DNA of 64,000 bases from Pseudomonas sp. MYb327. Its GTDB lineage: Bacteria > Pseudomonadota > Gammaproteobacteria > Pseudomonadales > Pseudomonadaceae. The stretch spans positions 2,494,001 to 2,558,000 of the forward strand of contig NZ_CP159258.1 of assembly GCF_040438925.1 (NCBI RefSeq). Reading direction: 5' to 3'. Both the position numbers and the translations under genes were made by a program. Positions 25,786 to 34,238 of the stretch are shown in pieces (positions within the stretch are counted from its first letter, which is position 1; every line of letters begins with the position of its first letter). The notes below the pieces were generated by a model. It was not told where the DNA came from, did no database searches, and saw only the letters and a list, made by a program, of their open reading frames with translations.

Positions 25786-26982
25786 TTACCTCAACGACTT
25801 AAACCCGGCACGCACTTCCTGCGAGAACAGCTTCGGCTGCTCCCACGCCGCAAAGTGCCCGCCTGTGGGCAACCTGTTGTAATGCACCAGTTTGGGATAT
25901 GCCCTCTCCGACCAACTTTTCGGCGCCGCGTACAACTCATCGGGAAATACGCTCACCGCAACCGGAATGTTGACGCCCTTCACAGCGAAGAACGTCGATT
26001 TGTTCTCCCAATACAGTCGCCCCGAAGAAACGGCGGTGTTGGTCAGCCAGAACAGCGTGATGTTGTCGAGCACGTCATCCGGTGTAAGGCCTTCCGGTTG
26101 TCCATCTATGGAACGCGCGATCATCTCGTAGCTCTTGGGATCGTGATCAAGCATGAACGCCGCCAAGCCAATCGGTGAATCAGTAAGGGCGGTCAGCGAC
26201 TGAGGCCGGTCACCCATCATGATGGCGTAACCGATGTGTTTGTAGGTGTTGGCGAGTTGCACCGCTGCCTGCGTCTCTTCCTCGGAAAGCCCACTGGGCA
26301 CAGGCTCGCCACGAAACAACGCTGCATCGATTTCAGGCGGAATGACCCCCGGCATGTTCGAATGAATACCGATCAGGCCAGGTGGCGCTTTCACAGCCAT
26401 CAGATCGACGACAATCGCTCCCCAATCCCCTCCTTGCGCCCCATAGCGGGTGTATCCGAGTCGCTTCATCAGTTCGATGTACGCATCGGCGATACGCTCG
26501 GGATTCCAACCGGCCTCGGTCGGTTTCTGCGAGAAGCCGTAACCCGGCATCGATGGAATCACCAGGCTGAACGCGTCGGCAGCGTTGCCACCGTGCGCCG
26601 ACGGATCGGTGAGTGGCCCGATAACTTTCATCAACTCGATGACCGACCCAGGCCAGCCGTGTGCCATCAGCAGTGGTAATGCATTTTCGTGTTTGGAGCG
26701 GATATGCATGAAATGGATATCCAAACCATCGATTTGGGTGATGAAGTTTGGAACGGCGTTTATTTTCGACTCGATGATTCGCCAGTCGTATTGAGTCGCC
26801 CAGTGATTGGCCAGTTTCTGGATGGTTGCCAGTTGCACGCCTTGAGATGAATCATTGACTAACTCTTTGTCCGGCCATCGGGTTGCTTCAATTCGTCTGC
26901 GCAACTCCGAAAGCTCTGCCTCTTTGGCGCTGAAATGAAAGGGACGTATTTCAGAAGAAACACTATTTGTCAGGACGCCCAT
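25786..26982 (-). CDS. Epoxide hydrolase, alpha/beta-hydrolase fold with EHN domain
   Basis: 398 residues. The N-terminal lid (EHN domain, about 10-120) begins IRPFHFSAKEAELSELRRRIEATRWPD. The catalytic core has the oxyanion motif HGWPGSVIELMKVI, the nucleophile Asp in QGGDWGAIVVDLMA, and the general-base His in LPTGGHFAAWEQPKLF. This set defines microsomal-type epoxide hydrolases, which open epoxides to diols in the cytoplasm. AAGGAA precedes the ATG. It stands alone, and the divergent LysR gene 364 bp away may regulate it. Confidence 0.9.
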   Translation of the reverse strand: MGVLTNSVSSEIRPFHFSAKEAELSELRRRIEATRWPDKELVNDSSQGVQLATIQKLANHWATQYDWRIIESKINAVPNFITQIDGLDIHFMHIRSKHENALPLLMAHGWPGSVIELMKVIGPLTDPSAHGGNAADAFSLVIPSMPGYGFSQKPTEAGWNPERIADAYIELMKRLGYTRYGAQGGDWGAIVVDLMAVKAPPGLIGIHSNMPGVIPPEIDAALFRGEPVPSGLSEEETQAAVQLANTYKHIGYAIMMGDRPQSLTALTDSPIGLAAFMLDHDPKSYEMIARSIDGQPEGLTPDDVLDNITLFWLTNTAVSSGRLYWENKSTFFAVKGVNIPVAVSVFPDELYAAPKSWSERAYPKLVHYNRLPTGGHFAAWEQPKLFSQEVRAGFKSLR

Positions 26983-27250
26983 CAGTAATTCCTTTAATTA
27001 TTCTTCGAGACTCAGCTAGAACAAAGGGCTGTAACTAGCTGACAGAATTGATTTTATAGGGGCACTTACGGCGCCGAATAGAACGGAAAAAGCGATCACC
27101 TTCGGCTTTTCCGCCCGCCCCGCTACGCCGCCGCTGGTCACCTGGAGGCAACATGGGCTTTGACATCACCATGACTTTTCGCGGAATATTTGTTGATCGC
27201 ATGCGATTTAATCGATTGCGCCAAACGATGCATTCTCCGGAGAATTTCCC
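26983..27250. other. Intergenic region, epoxide hydrolase / LysR
   Basis: About 270 bp with no gene. It should hold the promoters of the leftward epoxide hydrolase gene and the rightward LysR unit. A weak hairpin GAAAAAGCGATCACCTTCGG/CTTTTCC lies near 27090-27110; nothing else is clear. Confidence 0.3.
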
Positions 27251-27349
27251 ATGAAAGTTGCTCGCCGCCGCAACATCGCTACCCAACAGGCCTCTCACGG
27301 CCACAACGGCAACAACTGGATCAAAAGCTGCAGAGCCTGTGCTTCATGA
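27251..27349 (+). CDS. Possible 32-residue leader ORF overlapping the LysR start
   Basis: An ATG with CGGAG 9 bases upstream opens a 32-codon frame (MKVARRRNIATQQ...). Its TGA overlaps the ATG of the LysR gene as ATGA. The LysR gene has no ribosome site of its own, so translational coupling through this small ORF is plausible. The peptide resembles no family I know and is rich in basic and polar residues. It could also be chance. Confidence 0.35.
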   Translation: MKVARRRNIATQQASHGHNGNNWIKSCRACAS

Positions 27350-28263
27350 AGCTGATTCAGCTTCGAGCCTTCTGCTCTGTGGTCGACAAGGGCAGCTTTC
27401 GCTCGGCGGCACGAGCACTGGACGCAGCTCAGAGCACGTTGACCGAGTCGATCCAAAGCCTGGAAAGGGAACTGGGGGTCACCTTGTTGGTGCGCTCCAA
27501 TCAAGGCATCAGTCTGACCCTGGCCGGCAAGGTGTTCCTGACCCGCGCACGCTCGATCGTTCTGGATTGCGATCGTGCCGTGCAAGACGTCCGGCAGTGC
27601 AATGGCATGCCCGAAGGTCAGATCGCACTGGGTGTCACGGCGGAACCCTTGACTGCGTGCCTGATGCCGGTCTTCAGCAGTTTTACCCGCCGATTTCCAA
27701 ACGTGAAACTGCATGTCGCCGGTGGACAAACGAAGGTATTGATCGAGATGACTCGCGCTGGCCGGCTCGACTTTGTCATGGGCCCGCTGAGTCCCAACGT
27801 CTGCGATATCGACTTGCACATTGAGCGGCTTTACCGCTCAAAAGCCAGCGTGGTTGCGCGCAAGGGCCATCCCCTGGCGGAGGCTCGCTCACTGAGTGAT
27901 TTGGCCGACTGCCAGTGGATCAGTGTCCGTCCCGGCGGGATTGCAGGCAGTGCGGAAAATCACCTGATCGACCTGTTCAAGGCGCAGGGCCTGGCGCCGC
28001 CGAAGATCGTGGTGACTACCGAATCACTGCTGGAAATGCTGCACATCATTGCCGAGACGGATTACCTGGCCATTGAGCCGAGCATGCTTCCCGGCATGAA
28101 GCTGTTTTCCTCATCGCTCATGCGCATTTCTGTCCGAGAACCTTTGGAATCATGCGAGGTGTGCTTGATCAGCCGTCGAGTGGCACCGCTCACTCAACTG
28201 ACACAAGAACTGACCAGCATGCTGATCTCCTACTCGCGCTTGCGTCACCGAGCCAAGGTCTGA
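27346..28263 (+). CDS. LysR-family transcriptional regulator
   Basis: 305 residues. DNA-binding domain at 1-60 (MKLIQLRAFCSVVDKGSFRSAARALDAAQSTLTESIQSLERELG), with the effector domain following. The start at 27346 gives the canonical LysR opening; the open frame upstream to 27190 does not look like protein-coding LysR sequence. It is similar in layout to CysB/GltC-like regulators with an aromatic or acid effector; target not clear. The divergent epoxide hydrolase gene and the downstream ars genes are its neighbours, the latter with their own regulator. Confidence 0.85.
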   Translation: MKLIQLRAFCSVVDKGSFRSAARALDAAQSTLTESIQSLERELGVTLLVRSNQGISLTLAGKVFLTRARSIVLDCDRAVQDVRQCNGMPEGQIALGVTAEPLTACLMPVFSSFTRRFPNVKLHVAGGQTKVLIEMTRAGRLDFVMGPLSPNVCDIDLHIERLYRSKASVVARKGHPLAEARSLSDLADCQWISVRPGGIAGSAENHLIDLFKAQGLAPPKIVVTTESLLEMLHIIAETDYLAIEPSMLPGMKLFSSSLMRISVREPLESCEVCLISRRVAPLTQLTQELTSMLISYSRLRHRAKV

Positions 28264-28299
28264 ACCTCAAGCGGCCATGCCGATATTGTGGCTTGCTCG

Positions 28300-28345
28300 A
28301 TACATATGGATAAACGTATATTCGGATACCCATATATACGAATGA
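28300..28345 (+). promoter_or_regulatory. AT-rich promoter/operator region of arsRBC
   Basis: The region directly before arsR is AT-rich, contains the dyad ATATGG (28304-28309) / CCATAT (28330-28335) and the run CGTATATTCG. Such imperfect AT-rich dyads overlapping the promoter are typical ArsR binding sites. Confidence 0.4.
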
Positions 28346-28352
28346 CACCGCC

Positions 28353-28700
28353 GTGCTGAATCCCGCCGCCGTATTTAAATGCCTATCCGACGAAACCCGC
28401 ACACGGGCGACCTTGCTGATCACCCGTGAGGGCGAGTTGTGCGTTTGTGAGCTGGTCTGCGCGCTGGAGGACAGCCAGCCGAAAATTTCCCGCCACCTTG
28501 CCCAGCTCCGGGCATGCGGCCTGCTTCTCGATCGTCGCCAGGGTCAGTGGGTTTTCTACCGGCTCAACCCTGAGTTGCCCGAGTGGGTACGCACCGTTCT
28601 AGACACCACGTTGGCCGCCAACAGCGCCTGGCTTGAGGCCAATACGGCTCGACTTCACGCGATGGGCGACCGTCCGCTCAACACCGCCGCCTGCTGCTGA
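28353..28700 (+). CDS. arsR: ArsR-family arsenic-responsive repressor
   Basis: 115 residues, GTG start (the nearby ATG at 28342 is out of frame). Winged-helix repressor of the ArsR/SmtB family; the metalloid-binding motif [11 protein letters not shown] carries three cysteines in the recognition-helix region, the ArsR type that binds As(III) or Sb(III). DNA-recognition helix [22 protein letters not shown] and the tail Cys-Cys also match. It is the first gene of arsRBC and should repress this operon until arsenite binds. Confidence 0.93.
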   Translation: MLNPAAVFKCLSDETRTRATLLITREGELCVCELVCALEDSQPKISRHLAQLRACGLLLDRRQGQWVFYRLNPELPEWVRTVLDTTLAANSAWLEANTARLHAMGDRPLNTAACC

Positions 28701-28725
28701 CCTCCACGCCTGCCGAGATTTTTTT

Positions 28726-30009
28726 ATGCTTATAGCGTTCGCCATTTTCCTGTTCACCATCGTGTTGGTCATCTGGCAGCCTAAAGGGCTGGGCGTTGGT
28801 TGGAGCGCCACCCTGGGCGCAGTTCTGGCACTGATGACGGGCGTCGTGTCGCTCAACGATATTCCACTGGTGTGGCACATTGTCTGGAACGCCACCGCCA
28901 CGTTCATCGCGTTGATCATCATTAGTCTGCTGCTCGACGAGGCCGGCTTTTTTCAATGGGCCGCACTGCATGTCGCCCGCTGGGCCAAGGGCAATGGCCG
29001 TCGGCTGTTCGCCTTTACCGTTCTGCTGGGAGCCGCCGTTTCCGCACTATTCGCCAACGACGGCGCGGCACTGATCCTGACACCCATCGTTATTTCCATT
29101 TTGCTCGCCCTGCGCTTTTCTCCTGCGTCGACCCTGGCGTTTGTCATGGCCGCGGGTTTTATCGCCGACACCGCGAGCCTGCCGCTGGTGGTGTCGAATC
29201 TGGTCAACATCGTTTCGGCGGACTACTTCAACCTGGGGTTCAATGAGTACGCCTCTATCATGGTGCCGGTCAATTTCGTCGCCGTGGGCGCGACGCTGGC
29301 GATGCTGTACTGGTTTTTCCGCCGGGACATCCCCGAGCGCTACTCACTGGACGACCTGCAAGATCCACGACATGCCGTGCGTGACCGACTGACTTTTCGC
29401 GTCGGCTGGGTTGTTCTGGTGTTGTTGCTGATCGGGCTATTTGCGCTGGAACCGATGGGCGTCCCCATCAGTGTCATTTCGGCCTTCTGCGCAGCGTTGC
29501 TGTTCGCCGTCGCGGCACGGGGCCATGTGATTTCAACCCGGCGCGTACTGCGCGAAGCACCCTGGCAAGTCGTGACTTTCTCGCTGGGTATGTACCTGGT
29601 GGTTTACGGACTGAAGAACGCGGGCCTGACCACGTACCTGACGGAGATCCTCAATCATTTCGCCGACTACGGCATTTGGGGCGCCGCATTGGGAACTGGC
29701 TTTCTGACAGCGTTGCTGTCATCCGCCATGAACAACATGCCGACCGTGTTGGTAGGAGCGCTGTCGATACATGCCAGTGACGCCACCGGCGTGGTGCGTG
29801 AAGCCATGATCTACGCCAACGTCATCGGCTCTGATCTCGGCCCGAAAATCACCCCCATCGGCAGCCTGGCGACTCTGCTCTGGCTGCACGTTCTGCAGCG
29901 CAAGGGCATCCGCATCACCTGGGGTTACTACTTCAAGGTGGGTGTGATTTTGACGCTTCCCATTCTGTTCATCACCTTGTCGGCCCTGGCCTTGCGCCTG
30001 GGCCTCTAG
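28726..30009 (+). CDS. arsB: Arsenite efflux permease
   Basis: 427 residues with about 12 membrane helices, the ArsB length. Signatures include [22 protein letters not shown] at the start, [48 protein letters not shown] and [17 protein letters not shown] with [20 protein letters not shown]. These are the conserved ion-permease segments of ArsB, which extrudes arsenite, alone or with ArsA. The start is the ATG at 28726; no good ribosome site is seen and it follows arsR by 25 bases. No arsA is present. Confidence 0.95.
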   Translation: MLIAFAIFLFTIVLVIWQPKGLGVGWSATLGAVLALMTGVVSLNDIPLVWHIVWNATATFIALIIISLLLDEAGFFQWAALHVARWAKGNGRRLFAFTVLLGAAVSALFANDGAALILTPIVISILLALRFSPASTLAFVMAAGFIADTASLPLVVSNLVNIVSADYFNLGFNEYASIMVPVNFVAVGATLAMLYWFFRRDIPERYSLDDLQDPRHAVRDRLTFRVGWVVLVLLLIGLFALEPMGVPISVISAFCAALLFAVAARGHVISTRRVLREAPWQVVTFSLGMYLVVYGLKNAGLTTYLTEILNHFADYGIWGAALGTGFLTALLSSAMNNMPTVLVGALSIHASDATGVVREAMIYANVIGSDLGPKITPIGSLATLLWLHVLQRKGIRITWGYYFKVGVILTLPILFITLSALALRLGL

Positions 30010-30034
30010 CACCTGCCGAGAAAGAGGAGTCGCC

Positions 30035-30505
30035 ATGCGCGTCCTGTTCATGTGTACCGCCAATAGCTGTCGCAGCATTCTGTCCGAAGCGATGTTCAAT
30101 CATCTCGCGCCACAAGGTTTCCAGGCGATCAGCGCTGGCAGTTTTCCCAAAGGCCAGGTTCTGCCGCGCAGCCTGACAACGTTGCAGGAAGCCGGGATTG
30201 CGATTGACGGTTTAAGCAGCAAAGGCAACGAAGCCTTCGAAGCCAACCCGCCGGACATTGTCATTACCGTCTGCGACAAGGCCGCTGGCGAGGCATGCCC
30301 GGTCTACTTCGGACCGGCGTTGAAAGCCCATTGGGGATTGGAGGATCCCTCCGAGGTGAAGGGTGATGAGGAAGCCGTCGCCGCTGCCTTTCATGCAACC
30401 CTGGCGCGTATCGAAACACGCTGCCGGGCTTTCTTCGCCCTGCCCTTTGCGCAACTTGATCGTGATGCACTGGAACGCGAACTCGGGCGCATCAGCACGC
30501 TGTAG
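30035..30505 (+). CDS. arsC: Arsenate reductase, thioredoxin-coupled low-molecular-weight phosphatase type
   Basis: 156 residues. The P-loop CTANSCRS (Cys7-x5-Arg13) and the redox cysteines in CDKAAGEACP near residues 80-90 are visible, with the catalytic-site acid in WGLEDPSEV. This is the thioredoxin-linked ArsC family (as in Staphylococcus pI258), which reduces arsenate to arsenite for export by ArsB. GAGGAG precedes the ATG. It ends the arsRBC unit; an arsH gene is not seen here. Confidence 0.95.
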   Translation: MRVLFMCTANSCRSILSEAMFNHLAPQGFQAISAGSFPKGQVLPRSLTTLQEAGIAIDGLSSKGNEAFEANPPDIVITVCDKAAGEACPVYFGPALKAHWGLEDPSEVKGDEEAVAAAFHATLARIETRCRAFFALPFAQLDRDALERELGRISTL

Positions 30506-30526
30506 CAAGAGTTCCATCCACGGGCG

Positions 30527-31366
30527 TCATCTGAAAAAATGGCTCGGCGTCTTGCCAAACTGTTTTTTGAACATGGTCGTGAAGGCGCTGGGGCTGTCGT
30601 AGCCCAGGGCTCCGGCAACGTCGATGATTTTCTCCCCTACCGCGATGCGCTCCAGGGCCAGCAGCAACCGGGCCTGTTGACGCCACTGGCCGAACGTCAT
30701 GCCTGTTTCCTTGTGGAACAGGCGCTGGATGGTTTTCTCATCGAGGTTCAGGCGCACGCTCCAGTCGGACAGCGTTGAACCATCACCCGGATCGGTTTGC
30801 AGGGTCGAACAAATCGAGCCGATACGTGGATCAGCCGGTTGCGGCAGGTGCAGCGGGAGAGTCGGCAAGAGGGTGAGTTCGTCGACGATCAAGCGCAGAA
30901 TCCTGGCTTCGCGGGTATCGGCATCAATCGGGGCCGCGATGGTCACGGAGGTCTTGATCAGCTCGCTCAGCAGCGCGGAAATGCTCACCGCCCGGGTTTC
31001 GCCCGGGAGCTGCGGAAAGTGGTCGGGACGCACAAACACGCTGCGCATCTTCAACGCACCGACACAGCGAATCGAGTGCACATGGCCGCTGGGCATCCAT
31101 ATTCCGCGACTGGGCGGAACGGTCCACTGGTTCAGCCCCGAGTGCACAACCATCACGCCTTCGATCGCGTAGATCAACTGATGTTTGGCATGGAAATGAG
31201 GCTCGATGAACCAGTTTTCCGGGTAGTCGGTCGCACTGCTGCAAACCGCCCAGGCCACTTCGTCCATCTCGAGCAAAAATTCTTCCAACGGCTTGATGAT
31301 GATTCCCTTTTCACGATAGTTGTCGCCCGAATCGCGCGAGACAGGCAATTGGGTGAAATCTAGCAT
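30527..31366 (-). CDS. AraC-family regulator with cupin sensor domain
   Basis: 279 residues from the ATG at 31366; a GTG 6 bases earlier is the alternative. N-terminal cupin-like domain (about 55-130: EPHFHAKHQLIYAIEGVMVVHSG and PPSRGIWMPSGHVHSI), C-terminal AraC DNA-binding domain (about 180-279: LSDWSVRLNLDEKTIQRLFHKETGMTFGQWRQQARLLLALERI and YDSPSAFTTMFKKQFGKTPSHFF). The gap to the divergent MFS gene is about 50 bp, so it almost surely controls that exporter. Confidence 0.88.
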   Translation of the reverse strand: MLDFTQLPVSRDSGDNYREKGIIIKPLEEFLLEMDEVAWAVCSSATDYPENWFIEPHFHAKHQLIYAIEGVMVVHSGLNQWTVPPSRGIWMPSGHVHSIRCVGALKMRSVFVRPDHFPQLPGETRAVSISALLSELIKTSVTIAAPIDADTREARILRLIVDELTLLPTLPLHLPQPADPRIGSICSTLQTDPGDGSTLSDWSVRLNLDEKTIQRLFHKETGMTFGQWRQQARLLLALERIAVGEKIIDVAGALGYDSPSAFTTMFKKQFGKTPSHFFR

Positions 31367-31416
31367 AGCCACCGGTACTCACGCCCTGCCCTTTTTACCT
31401 GTCCGGATGATCTGCG

Positions 31417-32628
31417 ATGTCCACCAGCACGACTGCTTCAACCAGCGCTTCAGTTGCCAGCCAGGCCAGCCCTTTAGTCATGCGCGTGATCGGCGCTTGC
31501 GCCCTGGCGCATTTGATCAACGACTTGATTCAGGCCGTCCTGCCGTCGATTTACCCGATGCTCAAGGCCAACTATGGCCTGACGTTCACCCAGGTTGGAC
31601 TGATCACACTGACCTTCCAGCTCACCGCTTCGTTGCTGCAGCCGTGGATCGGTTATCACACTGACCGTCATCCCAAACCGTGGCTACTTCCGTCCGGCAT
31701 GGTCTGTACGCTGATTGGCATTTTGATGCTGGCGTTCGTCGGTTCCTTCCCGGCGATCCTCGTGGCTTCGGCGCTGATTGGCGTTGGCTCCTCGACCTTT
31801 CACCCGGAAACTTCACGGGTTGCGCGCCTGGCATCGGGCGGACGCTACGGCCTTGCACAGTCGACGTTCCAGGTCGGTGGCAATGCCGGCAGCGCTTTTG
31901 GCCCTTTACTGGCGGCGGCGATCATCATTCCTTACGGTCAAGGCAACGTGGCCTGGTTCGGTCTGTTCGCGGCATTTGCCATCCTCGTGCTGTTCGGTCT
32001 CAGCCGCTGGTATCGCCATCACTTGAACCTGTTCAAGCTCAAGCAAGGCGGTAAGGCCACCCATGGTCTGTCCAAGACGCGAGTGACCTTTGCGTTGGTG
32101 GTACTGGCCCTGTTGGTGTTCTCCAAATACTTCTACATGACCAGCTTCACCAGCTACTTCACGTTCTATTTGATTGAGAAGTTTGACCTGTCGGTCGCCA
32201 GTTCTCAGCTGTACCTGTTTTTGTTTCTTGGCTCTGTCGCCGCGGGCACGTTCTTTGGTGGCCCTATCGGCGACAAGATCGGGCGCAAGAAGGTGATCTG
32301 GTTTTCCATCCTCGGTGCTGCCCCCTTCACCCTGGCCCTGCCCTACGTCGATCTGTTGTGGACCAGCGTGCTGAGCATGGTCATCGGCTTCGTACTGGCC
32401 TCGGCGTTTTCCGCCATTGTGGTTTTCGCCCAGGAACTGGTGCCGGGCAATGTCGGCATGATCGCCGGCGTGTTCTTCGGTCTGATGTTCGGCTTTGGCG
32501 GCATTGGAGCCGCCTTGCTCGGGCATCTGGCCGATATTCATGGCATCGAGTACGTGTACAACCTCTGCTCCTACCTGCCGCTGTTGGGGATACTGACGAT
32601 CCTGCTGCCGTCTACCAAAGGGGTGTGA
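31417..32628 (+). CDS. MFS exporter, fosmidomycin-resistance (Fsr)-like
   Basis: 403 residues, 12 helices. The opening ACALAHLINDLIQAVLPSIYPMLKANYGLTFTQVGLITLTFQLTASLLQPWIGYHTDRHPKPW is the clear signature of the Fsr family of drug exporters. GGVGSSTFHPETSRVARLASGGRYGLAQSTFQVGGNAGSAFGP is another. Fsr confers fosmidomycin resistance in E. coli, but family members have other natural substrates. It is divergent from a cupin-AraC regulator, which should control it. Confidence 0.9.
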   Translation: MSTSTTASTSASVASQASPLVMRVIGACALAHLINDLIQAVLPSIYPMLKANYGLTFTQVGLITLTFQLTASLLQPWIGYHTDRHPKPWLLPSGMVCTLIGILMLAFVGSFPAILVASALIGVGSSTFHPETSRVARLASGGRYGLAQSTFQVGGNAGSAFGPLLAAAIIIPYGQGNVAWFGLFAAFAILVLFGLSRWYRHHLNLFKLKQGGKATHGLSKTRVTFALVVLALLVFSKYFYMTSFTSYFTFYLIEKFDLSVASSQLYLFLFLGSVAAGTFFGGPIGDKIGRKKVIWFSILGAAPFTLALPYVDLLWTSVLSMVIGFVLASAFSAIVVFAQELVPGNVGMIAGVFFGLMFGFGGIGAALLGHLADIHGIEYVYNLCSYLPLLGILTILLPSTKGV

Positions 32629-32990
32629 GCCTTCAGGTATGTGAGGGAAAGTCCGGCAAGATGTACTCCCCCAGTTCATCGAGGATTTCGCCATAGGGTT
32701 GACGGCTGACCCTGGAATTAAGCGCGGTATGCGAAACCAGGCGGACTATGCTCTTACTCTCCACCGATCGGGTCAGGCTAAGCGAAGCCGCCGCTGCGAG
32801 TCGCGGAGGACGCGGGCACTTCGACGGCTCTGTGTATCACTGTGTATCTGAGCGACACCTCGATACAACGGCTTGCATCTGGCCCGGCAATTTGACACAC
32901 CCCAGACACGTCACCACGTTGAAATGCGGGCAAGGTTTGAAGGGGATCAGCCAGAGACCCTGACCCACGACATGCAACGGAGACATCCCC
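32629..32990. other. 360-bp region without a supported gene
   Basis: No convincing coding sequence. The small open frames here (for example 32748-32963) lack family similarity and ribosome sites. The segment near 32838-32870 contains TGTATCACTGTGTATCTGAG with repeated TGTATC, which might be a regulator site for the exported hydrolase gene that follows. Confidence 0.3.
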
Positions 32991-34058
32991 ATGAAGATGG
33001 CAATGCACAAGGGCAACACCGGTAACGCTCGCCGCGGTCTGGTCGGCTCCTCACTCCTCGCGCTCACCTTGTTCGGCGTGATCGGTGCGGCCCACGCACA
33101 ATCGACCGCGACCGCGCAGCCAGCGGCGACCAGTGCCGGCGTCTCCTATTCGGCACCCTCTCCCTTCGGCCCGCTCAAGCATGTCAACGCCGGCCTGCTG
33201 GACGTGGCGTATGCCGAGACGGGTCCGGCCGATGGTCCGGTGGTTATTCTTCTGCACGGCTGGCCGTACGACATTCACAGCTATGACGAGGTCGCACCGT
33301 TGCTGGCAGCCAAGGGCTATCGAGTGCTGATGCCTTATGCACGCGGCTATGGCGATACGCATTTCCTGTCCGAGAAAACCGTGCGCAACGGCCAACCGGC
33401 CGCGCTGGCCAGTGACGTCATCGACTTCATGGATGCGCTGAAGATCAAACAGGCTGTGCTCGGTGGCTACGATTGGGGCGCGCGTTCGGCGGACATCGTC
33501 TCGGCGCTGTGGCCGGAGCGGGTCAAGGCGCTGGTTTCGGTCAGCGGCTATCTGATCGGTAACCAGGCGGCCGGCAAGAACCCGCTGCCACCGAAGGCGG
33601 AATTGCAGTGGTGGTATCAGTTCTACTTCGCTACCGACCGTGGTCGTGCGGGGTACGAGAAAAACACCCACGACTTCGCCAAGTTGATCTGGCAATTGGC
33701 CTCGCCGAAGTGGGCGTTCGATGACGCTACGTTCGACCGCAGCGCCAAGGCTCTGGAAAACCCTGACCATGTCGACATCACGGTGTTCAATTACCGCTGG
33801 CGCCTGGGCCTGGTGCAAGGCGAATCCCGATACGAAGCGCTGGAGCAAAAACTGGCCACGGCGCCTTCGATCAGCGTGCCGACCATCACACTGGAAGGCG
33901 ATGCCAACGGCGCACCACACCCGAACCCAGAGGATTATGCCAAGCGCTTCACCGGCAAATACGAGTTCCGGCTGATCAACGGTGGCATAGGCCACAACCT
34001 GCCACAGGAAGACCCGAAGGCATTCGCCAAGGCAGTGATTGATGCCGATCACCTTTGA
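32991..34058 (+). CDS. Exported alpha/beta-hydrolase (epoxide hydrolase/dehalogenase-like)
   Basis: 355 residues. A long Sec signal peptide ends at AHA (residue 36), followed by a low-complexity Ala/Thr/Ser linker. The core has the oxyanion motif HGWPYDIHSYDEV, the nucleophile Asp in GGYDWGARSADIV and the base His in GGIGHNLPQEDP. Asp as nucleophile groups it with epoxide hydrolases and haloalkane or haloacetate dehalogenases, not esterases. Secretion to the periplasm is unusual for that group. GGAG precedes the ATG; a terminator follows. Confidence 0.87.
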   Translation: MKMAMHKGNTGNARRGLVGSSLLALTLFGVIGAAHAQSTATAQPAATSAGVSYSAPSPFGPLKHVNAGLLDVAYAETGPADGPVVILLHGWPYDIHSYDEVAPLLAAKGYRVLMPYARGYGDTHFLSEKTVRNGQPAALASDVIDFMDALKIKQAVLGGYDWGARSADIVSALWPERVKALVSVSGYLIGNQAAGKNPLPPKAELQWWYQFYFATDRGRAGYEKNTHDFAKLIWQLASPKWAFDDATFDRSAKALENPDHVDITVFNYRWRLGLVQGESRYEALEQKLATAPSISVPTITLEGDANGAPHPNPEDYAKRFTGKYEFRLINGGIGHNLPQEDPKAFAKAVIDADHL

Positions 34059-34088
34059 GTAACGTCCCCGCCACGTAGCTGCACAACG

Positions 34089-34120
34089 ACGGCTCGTTTT
34101 AATCAACGGGCCGTTTTGTT
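34089..34120 (+). terminator. Rho-independent terminator after the exported hydrolase gene
   Basis: ACGGCTCGTT pairs with AACGGGCCGT (one G-T pair) around a 6-base loop, followed by TTTGTT, 30 bp beyond the stop codon. Confidence 0.75.
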
Positions 34121-34238
34121 GCTTACTGCTGTTCGTGTTCTGCGAACGATTCCGTGCGCACCTGACGGGGTAACGGGTCGATGGGTGGCCACGTGCTTGG
34201 GCACACGGTTGTACAGACCTGCGATGTCGTAATGTGAC

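Noticed and set aside
32748..32963. Possible small gene in the gap before the exported hydrolase
   Set aside because: 71 codons with no ribosome site, no protein-like pattern and no recognised family.
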